From Ancylobacter sp. WKF20 (GTDB lineage: Bacteria; Pseudomonadota; Alphaproteobacteria; Rhizobiales; Xanthobacteraceae): 64,000 bases of DNA. The notes beneath the pieces are model-generated. The model saw nothing but the letters and a program-made list of their open reading frames with translations. It made no database searches and was not told where the DNA came from. The stretch spans positions 1,054,001 to 1,118,000 of the forward strand of contig NZ_CP121679.1 of NCBI RefSeq assembly GCF_029760895.1, read 5' to 3'. Shown one piece after another: positions 42,833 to 51,257 of this stretch; positions within the stretch are counted from its first letter, which is position 1; each line of letters starts with the position of its first letter. The position numbers and the translations under genes were made by a program.

Positions 42833-43576
42833 ATGGAATGGACCGACGAGGGCATCATCCTGGGCGTGAGACGGCATGGCGAGGCCAATGCCATCGTCGA
42901 GCTGATGACCGCCGGCCACGGGCGCCATCTCGGCGTCGTGCGCGGCGGCGGCTCGCGGCGGCAGGCGGCCAGTCTCCAGCAGGGCAACAGCGTGCGGGCC
43001 GTCTGGCGCGCGCGCCTCGACGAGCATCTCGGCACCTTCACGCTGGAGGTGACGGAGGCCCGCGCCGCCGGGGTGATGGGCGCGGCCCATGCGGCCTTCG
43101 GCTTCGCGCATATGGCGGCGCTGCTGCGCCTGCTGCCCGAGCGCGACCCGCACCCGGACCTCCACGCGGCGCTCTCGACCTTTACCGAGCATCTCCAGCA
43201 CCCGGCCTTGGTCGGCATGATGATCGCCCGCTTCGAGCTGATGATGCTGGCGGAACTCGGCTTCGGGCTCGATCTCGCCTCCTGCGCGGCGACGGGCGGG
43301 CGCAACGACCTGCTCTATGTCTCGCCGAAATCCGGCCGGGCGGTCAGCCGCGATGCCGGCGAACCCTGGCGAGCGCAGCTCTTCGACCTGCCGTACTTCC
43401 TCGTCGCGGAAGTGGCCGAGCCGCCGCAGCCGGACGATCTTCAGGCGGCCTTCCGCCTTACCGGCCATTTCCTCCAGCAGCGCGTGCTCGATCCGCGCGG
43501 GCTCAAGCTGGCGGATGCCCGCGAGTCGCTGCTCGCCATCCTCGCCCGCGCACCGGTCAGTCGAGCGGGACGGTGA
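42833..43576 (+). CDS. recO: DNA repair protein RecO
   Basis: A 247-residue recombination mediator that helps load RecA at gaps with RecF and RecR. The N-terminal OB-fold region has EWTDEGIILGVRRHGEANAIVELMT and HGRHLGVVRGGGSRR. The helical C-terminal half contains FELMMLAELGFGLDLASCAATG, and YVSPKSGRAVS completes the usual pattern. It is the last gene of the pyrE-recO run. Its 3' end overlaps the convergent small secreted-protein gene by 20 bp. Confidence 0.94.
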   Translation: MEWTDEGIILGVRRHGEANAIVELMTAGHGRHLGVVRGGGSRRQAASLQQGNSVRAVWRARLDEHLGTFTLEVTEARAAGVMGAAHAAFGFAHMAALLRLLPERDPHPDLHAALSTFTEHLQHPALVGMMIARFELMMLAELGFGLDLASCAATGGRNDLLYVSPKSGRAVSRDAGEPWRAQLFDLPYFLVAEVAEPPQPDDLQAAFRLTGHFLQQRVLDPRGLKLADARESLLAILARAPVSRAGR

Positions 43577-43847
43577 AGCCCGGATCGGCGTAGTAGCGGC
43601 CGTTCGAGAAATAGCGGCGGCTGACCCAGACCGGCAGGCATACGGGTGCCTGCAGGGCCACCAGCCGTCCCGCCCGGTCGCGCCGCATGAACATCCGCTC
43701 CCGGCACACATTCTGCCAGGCGACGTTGGTCACCTGCGGTCCATCCGCATCGCCCATGTCTACCGGCACGGCCGGAAAGGCCCGCGCCGGGGCGCTGAAA
43801 GCAAGGCACGCTGCAGCGGCCGCGATGACGATGGCGTATCGTCTCAT
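43557..43847 (-). CDS. Small secreted protein, cysteine-containing, unknown
   Basis: A 96-residue protein with a clean signal peptide (MRRYAIVIAAAAACLAFSA, cleavage near ARA-F, residue 23). The mature part of about 73 residues contains two Cys (NVCRERMFMRR and APVCLPVWVS) that could form one disulfide, an aromatic stretch RRYFSNGRYY and an acidic end. I do not recognise a family. It is convergent with recO and overlaps it by 20 bp, an overlap that makes a strong terminator between them unlikely. Confidence 0.75.
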   Translation of the reverse strand: MRRYAIVIAAAAACLAFSAPARAFPAVPVDMGDADGPQVTNVAWQNVCRERMFMRRDRAGRLVALQAPVCLPVWVSRRYFSNGRYYADPGFTVPLD

Positions 43848-44162
43848 GGCGTCCTCCCACTTTTCTTATGGGCCCATTTTACCGCCCGGCAGGGTTAAAG
43901 GCGAGAAATTGGGGATAATTTTGAAATATCGTTTGCTGATAGGGACGAAACCGACATCGAAACCGCTGATCCTGCGGCTGCACCTATGTACCTGCCGAAG
44001 CAGAGAAATGGCTGGAAACAAAGCGAAACCAACCGCGCGTCACAGGTCATGCGTGCCTGCGGCATTACGTCGCATCTGAGGGGGCGGCCTGACGGGCAAT
44101 AGGCTTGGGGAGATCCGCGTTCCTGTCTTGTTCCCGTTGCCTCCACCCTGTACCTAGGAGCC
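43848..44162. other. Intergenic region upstream of parC, no gene seen
   Basis: A 315-bp stretch that is lower in GC than its neighbours at 43880-43960 (TTGGGGATAATTTTGAAATATCG-type composition). It probably holds divergent promoters for the small secreted protein and parC. TAGGAG directly precedes the parC ATG. No reading frame, tRNA or structured element stands out. Confidence 0.45.
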
Positions 44163-46394
44163 ATGGGAGAAGGACCGATTCCGACGGATAGCGGTGCGAT
44201 CGAGCCGATCGGGCTGAAGGCGGCGCTTGAGGAGCGCTACCTCGCCTATGCGCTCTCCACCATCATGCACCGCGCCTTGCCGGACGCGCGCGACGGCCTG
44301 AAGCCGGTGCATCGGCGTATTCTCTACGGCATGCGCCTGCTGCGGCTCGATCCCGGCGGCGGCTTCCGCAAGAGCGCGAAGATCGTCGGCGACGTGATGG
44401 GCTCGTTCCATCCGCACGGCAACATGGCGATCTATGACGCCATGGTCCGCCTCGCGCAGGATTTCTCCCAGCGTTACCCGCTGGTCGACGGGCAGGGCAA
44501 TTTCGGCAATATCGACGGCGATAACGCCGCCGCCGAGCGCTACACCGAGGCGCGGCTGACCGAGGTCGCCCGGCTGATCCTCGACGGCATCGACGAGGAC
44601 TCGGTCGATTTCCGCCCGAACTATGACGGCACGACGGAAGAGCCCGTCGTCATGCCCGGCGCCTTCCCTAACCTGCTGGCCAACGGCTCCACCGGCATCG
44701 CCGTCGGTATGGCCACCTCGATCCCGCCGCACAACGCGGCCGAGCTGATCGACGCCAGCCTGCACCTCATCGACAACCCGAACGCGACGACCGACGATCT
44801 GCTGCGCTTCGTGAAGGGGCCAGACTTCCCGACCGGCGGCGTCATCATCGAGACGCCCTCGTCGATCGCCGACGCCTATGCCACCGGCCGCGGCGGTTTC
44901 CGCCTGCGCGCCCGCTGGCACAAGGAAGAGACCGGGCGCGGCACCTATCTGATCGTCGTGACGGAAATCCCCTATGGGGTGCCGAAGTCGCGGCTGGTCG
45001 AGAAGATCGCGGATCTGCTCAACGAAAAGAAGATCCCGCTGCTCGCCGATGTGCGCGACGAGTCCGCCGAGGATGTGCGCCTGATCCTCGAGCCGCGCGC
45101 GCGCAATGTCGACGCGGAGCTGCTGATGGAGAGCCTGTTCCGGCTCACCGAGCTGGAAATCCGCTTCCCGCTCAACATGAATGTTCTGGTCGGCGGCCAG
45201 GTGCCGAAGGTCGTTAGCCTGCTCGAAGCGCTGCGCGAGTGGATCGACCACCGCCGCGACGTGCTCCAGCGCCGCTCGCGCTTCCGGCTGACCCAAATCG
45301 AGCACCGGCTCGAGGTGCTCGGCGGCTACCTCATCGCCTATCTCAACCTTGATGAGGTGATCCGCATCATCCGCGAGGAGGATGAGCCGAAGGTCGAGCT
45401 GATGCGGCGCTTCGCGCTCAGCGACGTGCAGGCCGAGGCGATCCTCAACATGCGCCTGCGCTCGCTGCGCAAGCTCGAGGAGTTCGAGATCCGTAAAGAG
45501 CATGACGCGCTCTCCAAGGAGAAGGACGGGCTGGAAAAGCTGCTCGGCTCGGAGGCGCGGCAGTGGAAGGCGGTCGCCGGCCAGCTGGCCAAGGTGCGTG
45601 AGGCCTTCGGGCCCGATACCGACATCGGCCGCCGCCGCACCGGCTTCGGCGAGGCCGCCGCCCATGACGCGGATGCGGTGATCGAGGCGCTGGTCGAGCG
45701 CGAGCCGATCACCGTCGTCGTCTCCGATAAGGGCTGGATCCGCGCGCTGAAGGGCCATGTCGCCGATCTGGCGGCGCTGACCTTCAAGGGCGACGACAAG
45801 TTGAAGCTCAGCTTCTTCACCGAGACGACAGCCAAGCTCCTGGTCTTCGCCACCAATGGCCGCTTCTACACGCTGGACGCTTCCAAGCTGCCCGGCGGGC
45901 GCGGCCATGGCGAGCCGTTGCGCCTGTCCATCGAGCTCGAGCAGGATGCCGACATCGTCGACGTGCTGCCCTATCAGAGTGGGCGCAAGCTGCTGGTCGC
46001 GGCCAAGGAAGGGCGCGGCTTCCTCGTCGCCGAGGATGATTGTGTCGCCAATACCCGCAAGGGCAAGCAGGTGCTCGGCGTCGACGCGCAGGACGCCTGC
46101 AAGGTCATACCGGCGGTTGGCGACACGGTGGCGGTGATCGGCGAGAACCGCAAGCTACTGGTCTTCCCGCTGGCGCAGATCCCCGAGATGACGCGCGGGC
46201 GCGGCGTAAGGCTGCAGCGCTACAAGGACGGGGCGATGAGCGACGTGAAGGTGTTCAAGGCCGCCGACGGGCTGACCTGGACCGACACGTCCGGCCGCAC
46301 CTGGACGGTGGCGGACCTCACCGAATGGCGCGGCGAGCGCGCCAGCGCCGGGCGCCTGCCGCCCAAGGGCTTCCCCCGCAACAACAAGTTCTGA
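44163..46394 (+). CDS. parC: DNA topoisomerase IV subunit A
   Basis: A 743-residue breakage-reunion subunit that unlinks replicated chromosomes together with ParE. The N-terminal domain has [37 protein letters not shown] cut around the conserved Arg. The quinolone-resistance region is [21 protein letters not shown], and the catalytic tyrosine is in [13 protein letters not shown]. The C-terminal beta-propeller region is shorter than in GyrA and lacks a GyrA box, which supports ParC. Serine in MGSFHPHG suggests a quinolone-sensitive wild type. A strong bidirectional terminator follows. Confidence 0.95.
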   Translation: MGEGPIPTDSGAIEPIGLKAALEERYLAYALSTIMHRALPDARDGLKPVHRRILYGMRLLRLDPGGGFRKSAKIVGDVMGSFHPHGNMAIYDAMVRLAQDFSQRYPLVDGQGNFGNIDGDNAAAERYTEARLTEVARLILDGIDEDSVDFRPNYDGTTEEPVVMPGAFPNLLANGSTGIAVGMATSIPPHNAAELIDASLHLIDNPNATTDDLLRFVKGPDFPTGGVIIETPSSIADAYATGRGGFRLRARWHKEETGRGTYLIVVTEIPYGVPKSRLVEKIADLLNEKKIPLLADVRDESAEDVRLILEPRARNVDAELLMESLFRLTELEIRFPLNMNVLVGGQVPKVVSLLEALREWIDHRRDVLQRRSRFRLTQIEHRLEVLGGYLIAYLNLDEVIRIIREEDEPKVELMRRFALSDVQAEAILNMRLRSLRKLEEFEIRKEHDALSKEKDGLEKLLGSEARQWKAVAGQLAKVREAFGPDTDIGRRRTGFGEAAAHDADAVIEALVEREPITVVVSDKGWIRALKGHVADLAALTFKGDDKLKLSFFTETTAKLLVFATNGRFYTLDASKLPGGRGHGEPLRLSIELEQDADIVDVLPYQSGRKLLVAAKEGRGFLVAEDDCVANTRKGKQVLGVDAQDACKVIPAVGDTVAVIGENRKLLVFPLAQIPEMTRGRGVRLQRYKDGAMSDVKVFKAADGLTWTDTSGRTWTVADLTEWRGERASAGRLPPKGFPRNNKF

Positions 46395-46440
46395 GCCGAA
46401 CCGCCGCCTTCGCGTCGCGAACCGGCATCGCTTAACGACA

Positions 46441-46468
46441 AAAGCCGCCGTCCGAGGACGGCGGCTTT
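46441..46468. terminator. Strong bidirectional terminator between parC and phoX
   Basis: AAAGCCGCCGTCC, two-base GA loop and GGACGGCGGCTTT: a perfect 13-bp stem between convergent genes, with A-rich (ACGACAAAAG) and T-rich (CTTTCGTGTTTT) flanks. Confidence 0.92.
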
Positions 46469-46484
46469 CGTGTTTTGGGCGCGC

Positions 46485-48500
46485 TCAGGCGCCGATTGTG
46501 CCGCCATCCTTCTTGGTGATGACGACGACGGCGGGACGCACCGGCATGTCGTCCTTGAAGTCCGGCCAGCGGGTGGAGAGATCCTCGTAATAGGACGGCC
46601 GGCCGAACGGCGCCCAGTCGGTGCCGCCATCGCCGGGGTGCTGCACGGCGACGAAAGCGGTGCGGTCATCCGGGGTGAATTGCGGGCCGCACATTTCGGC
46701 GCCCACCGGCACGCGGAAGAAGAGCTTCGAGGTGGCGCGCGCCGCACCGGCGACGTCCACCGCCCAGAGCCCGTCCGTGCGGCCGGTTTCCTTCGGGTTG
46801 TTGCCGTCCGTCGCCACCCAGAGGCGACCGGCGGAATCGACCGCGCAATTGTCGGGCATGCCGAACCAGCCATTGCGCGTCGTGTCGGTGGAGAAGGAGG
46901 CACCGACCGCCGCAATCGACGGGTCGCCGCACTTCAGCAGCACTTCCCACTTGCCCGCCGTCGCCGCGAAGTCGCCGTCGGCTTCCGTCAGCTCGATGAT
47001 GTGGCCGAAGGCGTTCTTGGCGCGGGGATTGGCGGCGTCGACCTGGTCGTCCTTGCGGCGGGTGTTGTTCGTCAGCATGACGTACACCTTGCCGTTCACG
47101 CCGTTCGGCTGGATGTCCTCGGGACGGTCCATCTTGGTGGCGCCGAGCAGGTCACCGGCCTTGCGGGTCTCGATCAGCACGTCGGCTTGGCTGTTGAAGC
47201 CGTTGGCGGCGGTCAGCGGGCCCTCACCATGGATGAGCGGCAGCCACTTCAGCGCGCCATCAGCCTCGAAGCGGGCGACATAGAGCGTGCCCGAGTCCAG
47301 CAGGTCCATGTTGGCGGCGCGGTTGTTCGGGTCGAACTTGCCGGCGGTGACGAACTTGTAGACATAGTCGAAGCGCTCGTCGTCGCCGAGATAGAACACG
47401 ACGCGGCCATCTTTGGCGACGATCGACTCGGCGCCCTCATGCTTGAAGCGGCCCATGGCGGTGCGCTTCTTCGGCACGGAGGTCGGGTCGTTCACATCGA
47501 CCTCGACGATCCAGCCATAGCGGTTGGCGCTGTTCGGCTCCTTGGAGAGGTCGAAGCGGTCGTAGAAATTGCCCCATTCATAGGTGCCTTCCGGAACGCC
47601 GTAGCGCTTGTAATTGGCGGCTTCCGGGTGGCCCTCGGGCAGCTTGCCGAGGAAGTAGCCGTGGAAATTCTCCTCGGCCATCACATAGGTGCCCCAGGGC
47701 GTGACGCCGCCGGCGCAGTTGTTGAGGGTGCCGAGCACCTTGGTGCCGGTCGGGTCTTCCTTGGTCTTCACCCGGTCATGGCCGGCGACGGGGCCGGAGA
47801 GCACCATCTCGGTGGTGGAGGTGATGCGGCGGTTGAGCTTGCCGTCCTTGACCACCTGCCAGGCGCCATTGACCTTCTGGATCTCGACGATGCTGCCGCC
47901 ATGGGCCGCCATCTCGATGTCGACCCGCTTCTGGTCGGCGGGGGCGACCTTCAGCTTGCCGTCGGCCACCGTGACGATGCCGGGGAACATGAGGTGTTCG
48001 TTGGTGTATTCGTGGTTCACCACCAGCAGGCCGTGCTCGGGCGAGCCGTTCAGCGGGATGTAGCCGACGAAGTCATTATTGTACCCGAACTGCCGGCGCT
48101 GGGCCTCGGCGCTCTGGTTCTTCGGGTCGAAGGCGGGCGAGTCGGGGAACAGGCCATCGCCCCAGCGCAGCAGGACGTCAGCATTATACCCTTCGGCGAC
48201 GTGATGGGTCTGGTCGACGCCGGCTTCCACCTCGACGAATGTGAAGGCGGAGCCGCCGGTGCTGGCGGTGGACGCGGTCGCCTGCGCCTTCTCGGCGGTC
48301 AGCAGCGCGAGCGGGCCGACCGTGCTGGCGATGGCGGAGACGGCGAGCGACCCCTTGAGCAGGCCGCGACGCGAGAAACGCAGCGAGATCAGCTCACCCA
48401 TGGTCGGGTTGGCGGTCGGGTTGCTGCCGTTGCCCTCGGCTTCTTCCAGCAGGCTGGTGCGGAAGGGCGAGGCGTGCGGGTCGAGAGTGTCGTCGTTCAT
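46485..48500 (-). CDS. PhoX family phosphatase, Tat-exported
   Basis: A 671-residue periplasmic alkaline phosphatase of the PhoX (DUF839) family. These calcium/iron enzymes release phosphate from organic esters. A twin-arginine signal is present (FSRRGLLKGSLAVSA, residues 42-56, ending near AQA), preceded by an unusually long 40-residue n-region. Family features are LLRWGDGLFPDSPAF, FGYNNDFVGYIPLNG, NHEYTNEHLMFPG, CAGGVTPWGTYVMAEENFHGYF and VYKFVTAGKFDP. Start taken at MNDDTLDP (48500); the frame is open further upstream. No Pho box is obvious to me in the 74-bp gap to the leucyl-transferase gene. Confidence 0.92.
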   Translation of the reverse strand: MNDDTLDPHASPFRTSLLEEAEGNGSNPTANPTMGELISLRFSRRGLLKGSLAVSAIASTVGPLALLTAEKAQATASTASTGGSAFTFVEVEAGVDQTHHVAEGYNADVLLRWGDGLFPDSPAFDPKNQSAEAQRRQFGYNNDFVGYIPLNGSPEHGLLVVNHEYTNEHLMFPGIVTVADGKLKVAPADQKRVDIEMAAHGGSIVEIQKVNGAWQVVKDGKLNRRITSTTEMVLSGPVAGHDRVKTKEDPTGTKVLGTLNNCAGGVTPWGTYVMAEENFHGYFLGKLPEGHPEAANYKRYGVPEGTYEWGNFYDRFDLSKEPNSANRYGWIVEVDVNDPTSVPKKRTAMGRFKHEGAESIVAKDGRVVFYLGDDERFDYVYKFVTAGKFDPNNRAANMDLLDSGTLYVARFEADGALKWLPLIHGEGPLTAANGFNSQADVLIETRKAGDLLGATKMDRPEDIQPNGVNGKVYVMLTNNTRRKDDQVDAANPRAKNAFGHIIELTEADGDFAATAGKWEVLLKCGDPSIAAVGASFSTDTTRNGWFGMPDNCAVDSAGRLWVATDGNNPKETGRTDGLWAVDVAGAARATSKLFFRVPVGAEMCGPQFTPDDRTAFVAVQHPGDGGTDWAPFGRPSYYEDLSTRWPDFKDDMPVRPAVVVITKKDGGTIGA

Positions 48501-48574
48501 CGGGCGCTCCAGCGGATGGACGTAATCCAGGCTGGAGCCATTCCATAGTTTGACTACGCGTCGATGACGCCGGA

Positions 48575-49327
48575 TCAGGGTACCTCTATCCGCTCCCACC
48601 CGTTCGGCATCAGCCGTTCCTGCGGCAGGAAGCGGCGCTTATAGTTCATCTTGTCGGAGCCATCGACCCAATAGCCGAGATAGACGTAAGGCAGCCCCAA
48701 CGCCCTGGCCTTGCTCACATGATCGAGGATCATGAAGGTGCCGATGGAGCGCGCGGGCTCGTCCGGCTCGTAGAAGGAATAGACCATGGAGAGCCCGTCC
48801 GCGAGCACGTCGGTCAGCGCCACGGCGTAGAGCGCGCCCTGGCCGCGGCCGTGGATCGCGGTGTCCGGTCCCCGGCGGCGATACTCGATCAGCCGGGTGC
48901 GGACATGGCTGTCCTCCACCATCATCGCGTAATCCAGCACCGTCATGTCCGCCATCCCGCCATCACCGTGGCGGCTGTCGAGATAGGCGCGAAACAGCGA
49001 ATACTGCTCGGCGGTCGGCACAGCGGCGCGCATGTCGCCGATGAGGTCGGTATTGGCCTGCCGCACGCGGCGGAAGGAGCGGGTTTCCTCGAAATCCTCG
49101 ACGCAGATCCGCACGGAGACGCAGGCCCGGCATTGCTCGCAGGCCGGGCGGTAGGCGATGGATTGCGAGCGGCGGAAACCGCCATGGGTCAGCACGTCGT
49201 TGAGCTGCGTCGCGCGCTCGCCGACGAGGTGCGTAAAGACCTTCCGCTCCTCGCGCCCCGGAAGGTAAGGGCAGGGGGAGGGCGCCGTCAGATAGAACTG
49301 CGGTGTATCGCGCGGATGTTCGGTCAC
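48575..49327 (-). CDS. bpt: Aspartate/glutamate leucyltransferase (Bpt)
   Basis: A 250-residue aminoacyl-tRNA-protein transferase of the bacterial N-degron pathway, related to eukaryotic ATE1. In this group the enzyme transfers Leu to N-terminal Asp/Glu and marks proteins for ClpAP. N-terminal [21 protein letters not shown], the cysteine pair in [13 protein letters not shown], and the C-terminal [22 protein letters not shown] then [17 protein letters not shown] are hallmarks. The Cys-x2-Cys region in some homologues binds heme or Fe-S. Single gene between phoX and an RDD-family gene. Confidence 0.94.
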   Translation of the reverse strand: MTEHPRDTPQFYLTAPSPCPYLPGREERKVFTHLVGERATQLNDVLTHGGFRRSQSIAYRPACEQCRACVSVRICVEDFEETRSFRRVRQANTDLIGDMRAAVPTAEQYSLFRAYLDSRHGDGGMADMTVLDYAMMVEDSHVRTRLIEYRRRGPDTAIHGRGQGALYAVALTDVLADGLSMVYSFYEPDEPARSIGTFMILDHVSKARALGLPYVYLGYWVDGSDKMNYKRRFLPQERLMPNGWERIEVP

Positions 49328-49436
49328 GGCTGCTTCACGCTCTGGACAGTCACCAGATTGCCAGAGCCAGCCGGCGCGTCAAACGCCGCCATGCACGGCA
49401 ATGTCACAATCGCTCAAGACCAGGCGCAATATCGCC

Positions 49437-49970
49437 TCATGCCCAGCGGCGGCGCAGCGCGGCGGCTCGCGTTTCCGCGTTGGTGACGACGGTGCCGAGG
49501 ATGAGGTCGTGCAGCAGCCGGCTGCGGCTGTTGAGCAGGCCGACGATGAGCACCAGCGGCGTCAGCACGCTCATGAACACCCAGAACAGCACGACGCTGA
49601 GCACCGCCAGCAGGCTGTTCATCGGCGCGCCATCCCATTGGCGCATCTCGATTTCCATGGCCCGCATGCCGAGCGTCGCCGAATGCGGGCCTCCCAGCGT
49701 CAGGCCGCTATAGGCGAGCGCCCAGATGACAAAGCCCGGGCTGAGCAGGGCGAACAGGAACCAGCCGAAGCCCAGCGTGACGAAGCCGAACAGGAAGATG
49801 AACACCGCCGCCGCGCCCACGGGCACGCAGATCATCACCGCGTCGATCAGGAACGCGATGAAGCGCCGGCCCAGCACGCCACGAAAATATTCAGGCTGTA
49901 CAAGGGGATCATAGGCATAGGGGAGGGGCTCGGCATAACCGGGCCGCTCGCCCTGTGGGGCTTGGGACAT
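49437..49970 (-). CDS. RDD family membrane protein
   Basis: A 177-residue inner-membrane protein with three transmembrane helices. The family signature begins with GVLGRRFIAFLIDAVMI, which carries the conserved Arg and Asp. Helix 2 covers FALLSPGFVIWALAYSGL, helix 3 LLAVLSVVLFWVFMSVLTPL, and the C-terminal NSRSRLLHDLILGTVV is also typical. The first 30 residues are Pro/Tyr-rich and cytoplasmic. Function is undefined for this group (some RDD proteins transport Na+/H+). Start at 49970, overlapping GGAGAC. Downstream of the threonine ammonia-lyase gene on the same strand, 52 bp apart. Confidence 0.85.
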   Translation of the reverse strand: MSQAPQGERPGYAEPLPYAYDPLVQPEYFRGVLGRRFIAFLIDAVMICVPVGAAAVFIFLFGFVTLGFGWFLFALLSPGFVIWALAYSGLTLGGPHSATLGMRAMEIEMRQWDGAPMNSLLAVLSVVLFWVFMSVLTPLVLIVGLLNSRSRLLHDLILGTVVTNAETRAAALRRRWA

Positions 49971-50022
49971 CAGGTCTCCTCCAGGCCCCGTGATGTAGGG
50001 AGCGCGCGTGGCGGCGGCAAGA

Positions 50023-51249
50023 TCAGCCGCCGGTGCGCCAATCCACGCGCACGACATCCATGCCGTTGAGGATGAGCTGGCGGTACACCTCGTCCGCATG
50101 GGCGCGGTCGCGCGTCTCGACGGTCACGTCGAGGCGGGCGCCCTTGGCGTGGACGTCGAGGAAGTGGCGCTTGTGCTCCACTTCCAGGATGTTGGCGCCG
50201 AGCTGGCCGAGCAGGGTGGAGATGAGGCCGAGTTCGCCGGGGCGATCCAGCATGGAGAAGCGGAAGGAGACGATGCGCTCCTCGCGCTCCAGCTCGCGCA
50301 TCATCACCGAGGCGACGATGCGCGGGTCTATGTTACCGCCGGAGACGATGAGGCCGACATTACGGCCGCGGAAACGGTCGGGGTCGGCCAGCAGCGCCGC
50401 AAGGCCCGCCGCGCCGGCGCCTTCCGACAGGGTTTTCTGCTGCGTCAGGAACAGGTTGACCGCGCGCTCGATGGTCGGCTCGTCGACCAGCACGACATCG
50501 GACACCAGCGCGGAGACGATTTCCCGCGTCAGCGTGCCCGCCTGCTTTACCGCGATACCTTCGGCCAGCGTCGCGCCCTCGCAGGGGCGGTTCTGCTGGT
50601 GCAGCGCGTTCCACATGGACGGGTAGAGCGACGTTTCCACGCCCACCACGTCGAGGCTCGGGCGCATGGCGCGGGCGGCCACCGCCATTCCGGACACCAT
50701 GCCGCCACCGCCGACCGGCACCAGCAGCGCGTCCAGTTCCGGCGCGTCCTCGATCATCTCGGCGGCGATGGAGCCCTGACCGGCGATAACATGAGCATCA
50801 TCATAGGGATGCACCCAGACGAGATGCTCGTCGCGGGCGATGCGGTCCGCTTCCACGCTGGCATCGCCGACCGACTCACCGTGCAGCACGACGCGGGCGC
50901 CATGCGCCTCGGTCGCGGCGACCTTCACCATGGGCGTGTGCTTAGGCATCACGATGGTGGCGCGGATGCCGAGGCGCGTGGCGTGGTAGGCGACCGCCTG
51001 TGCGTGGTTACCGGCGGACATGGCGACGACGCCGGCGGCGCGCTCGGCCGGAGAGAGGCTCGCGAGCTTCACCAGCGCGCCGCGTTCCTTGAAGCTCGCG
51101 GTGACCTGAAGATTTTCGTATTTCACGAAGACATGAGCGCCCGTAATCGCCGAAAGGCGCGGCGCCGGCAGCGTGGGCGTGCGCAGCACCGCGCCGGCCA
51201 GCACAGAGCGGGCAGCGGCGACGTCGGCGGGAGTTACGGGCAAGGTCAT
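50023..51249 (-). CDS. ilvA: Threonine ammonia-lyase (threonine dehydratase) with ACT domain
   Basis: A 408-residue PLP enzyme that deaminates threonine to 2-oxobutanoate, the entry to isoleucine synthesis. The PLP lysine is Lys54 in VTASFKERGALVKL. Other markers are MSAGNHAQAVAYHATRLG, MPKHTPMVKV and VGGGGMVSGMAVA for the phosphate cup. A single ACT domain occupies the C-terminus (about 325-408, starting EREERIVSFRFSMLDRPGELG), which fits the shorter catabolic or TdcB-plus-ACT type rather than the two-ACT biosynthetic form. Start chosen at 51249 (MTLPVTPADV), 8 bp after the livH stop, so it is likely co-transcribed with livH. Confidence 0.9.
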   Translation of the reverse strand: MTLPVTPADVAAARSVLAGAVLRTPTLPAPRLSAITGAHVFVKYENLQVTASFKERGALVKLASLSPAERAAGVVAMSAGNHAQAVAYHATRLGIRATIVMPKHTPMVKVAATEAHGARVVLHGESVGDASVEADRIARDEHLVWVHPYDDAHVIAGQGSIAAEMIEDAPELDALLVPVGGGGMVSGMAVAARAMRPSLDVVGVETSLYPSMWNALHQQNRPCEGATLAEGIAVKQAGTLTREIVSALVSDVVLVDEPTIERAVNLFLTQQKTLSEGAGAAGLAALLADPDRFRGRNVGLIVSGGNIDPRIVASVMMRELEREERIVSFRFSMLDRPGELGLISTLLGQLGANILEVEHKRHFLDVHAKGARLDVTVETRDRAHADEVYRQLILNGMDVVRVDWRTGG

Positions 51250-51257
51250 GAAAATTC

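Noticed and set aside
46470..48548. A 692-codon plus-strand frame opposite the PhoX gene
   Set aside because: It mirrors the phosphatase coding sequence, shows no recognisable motif and lacks a ribosome-binding site.
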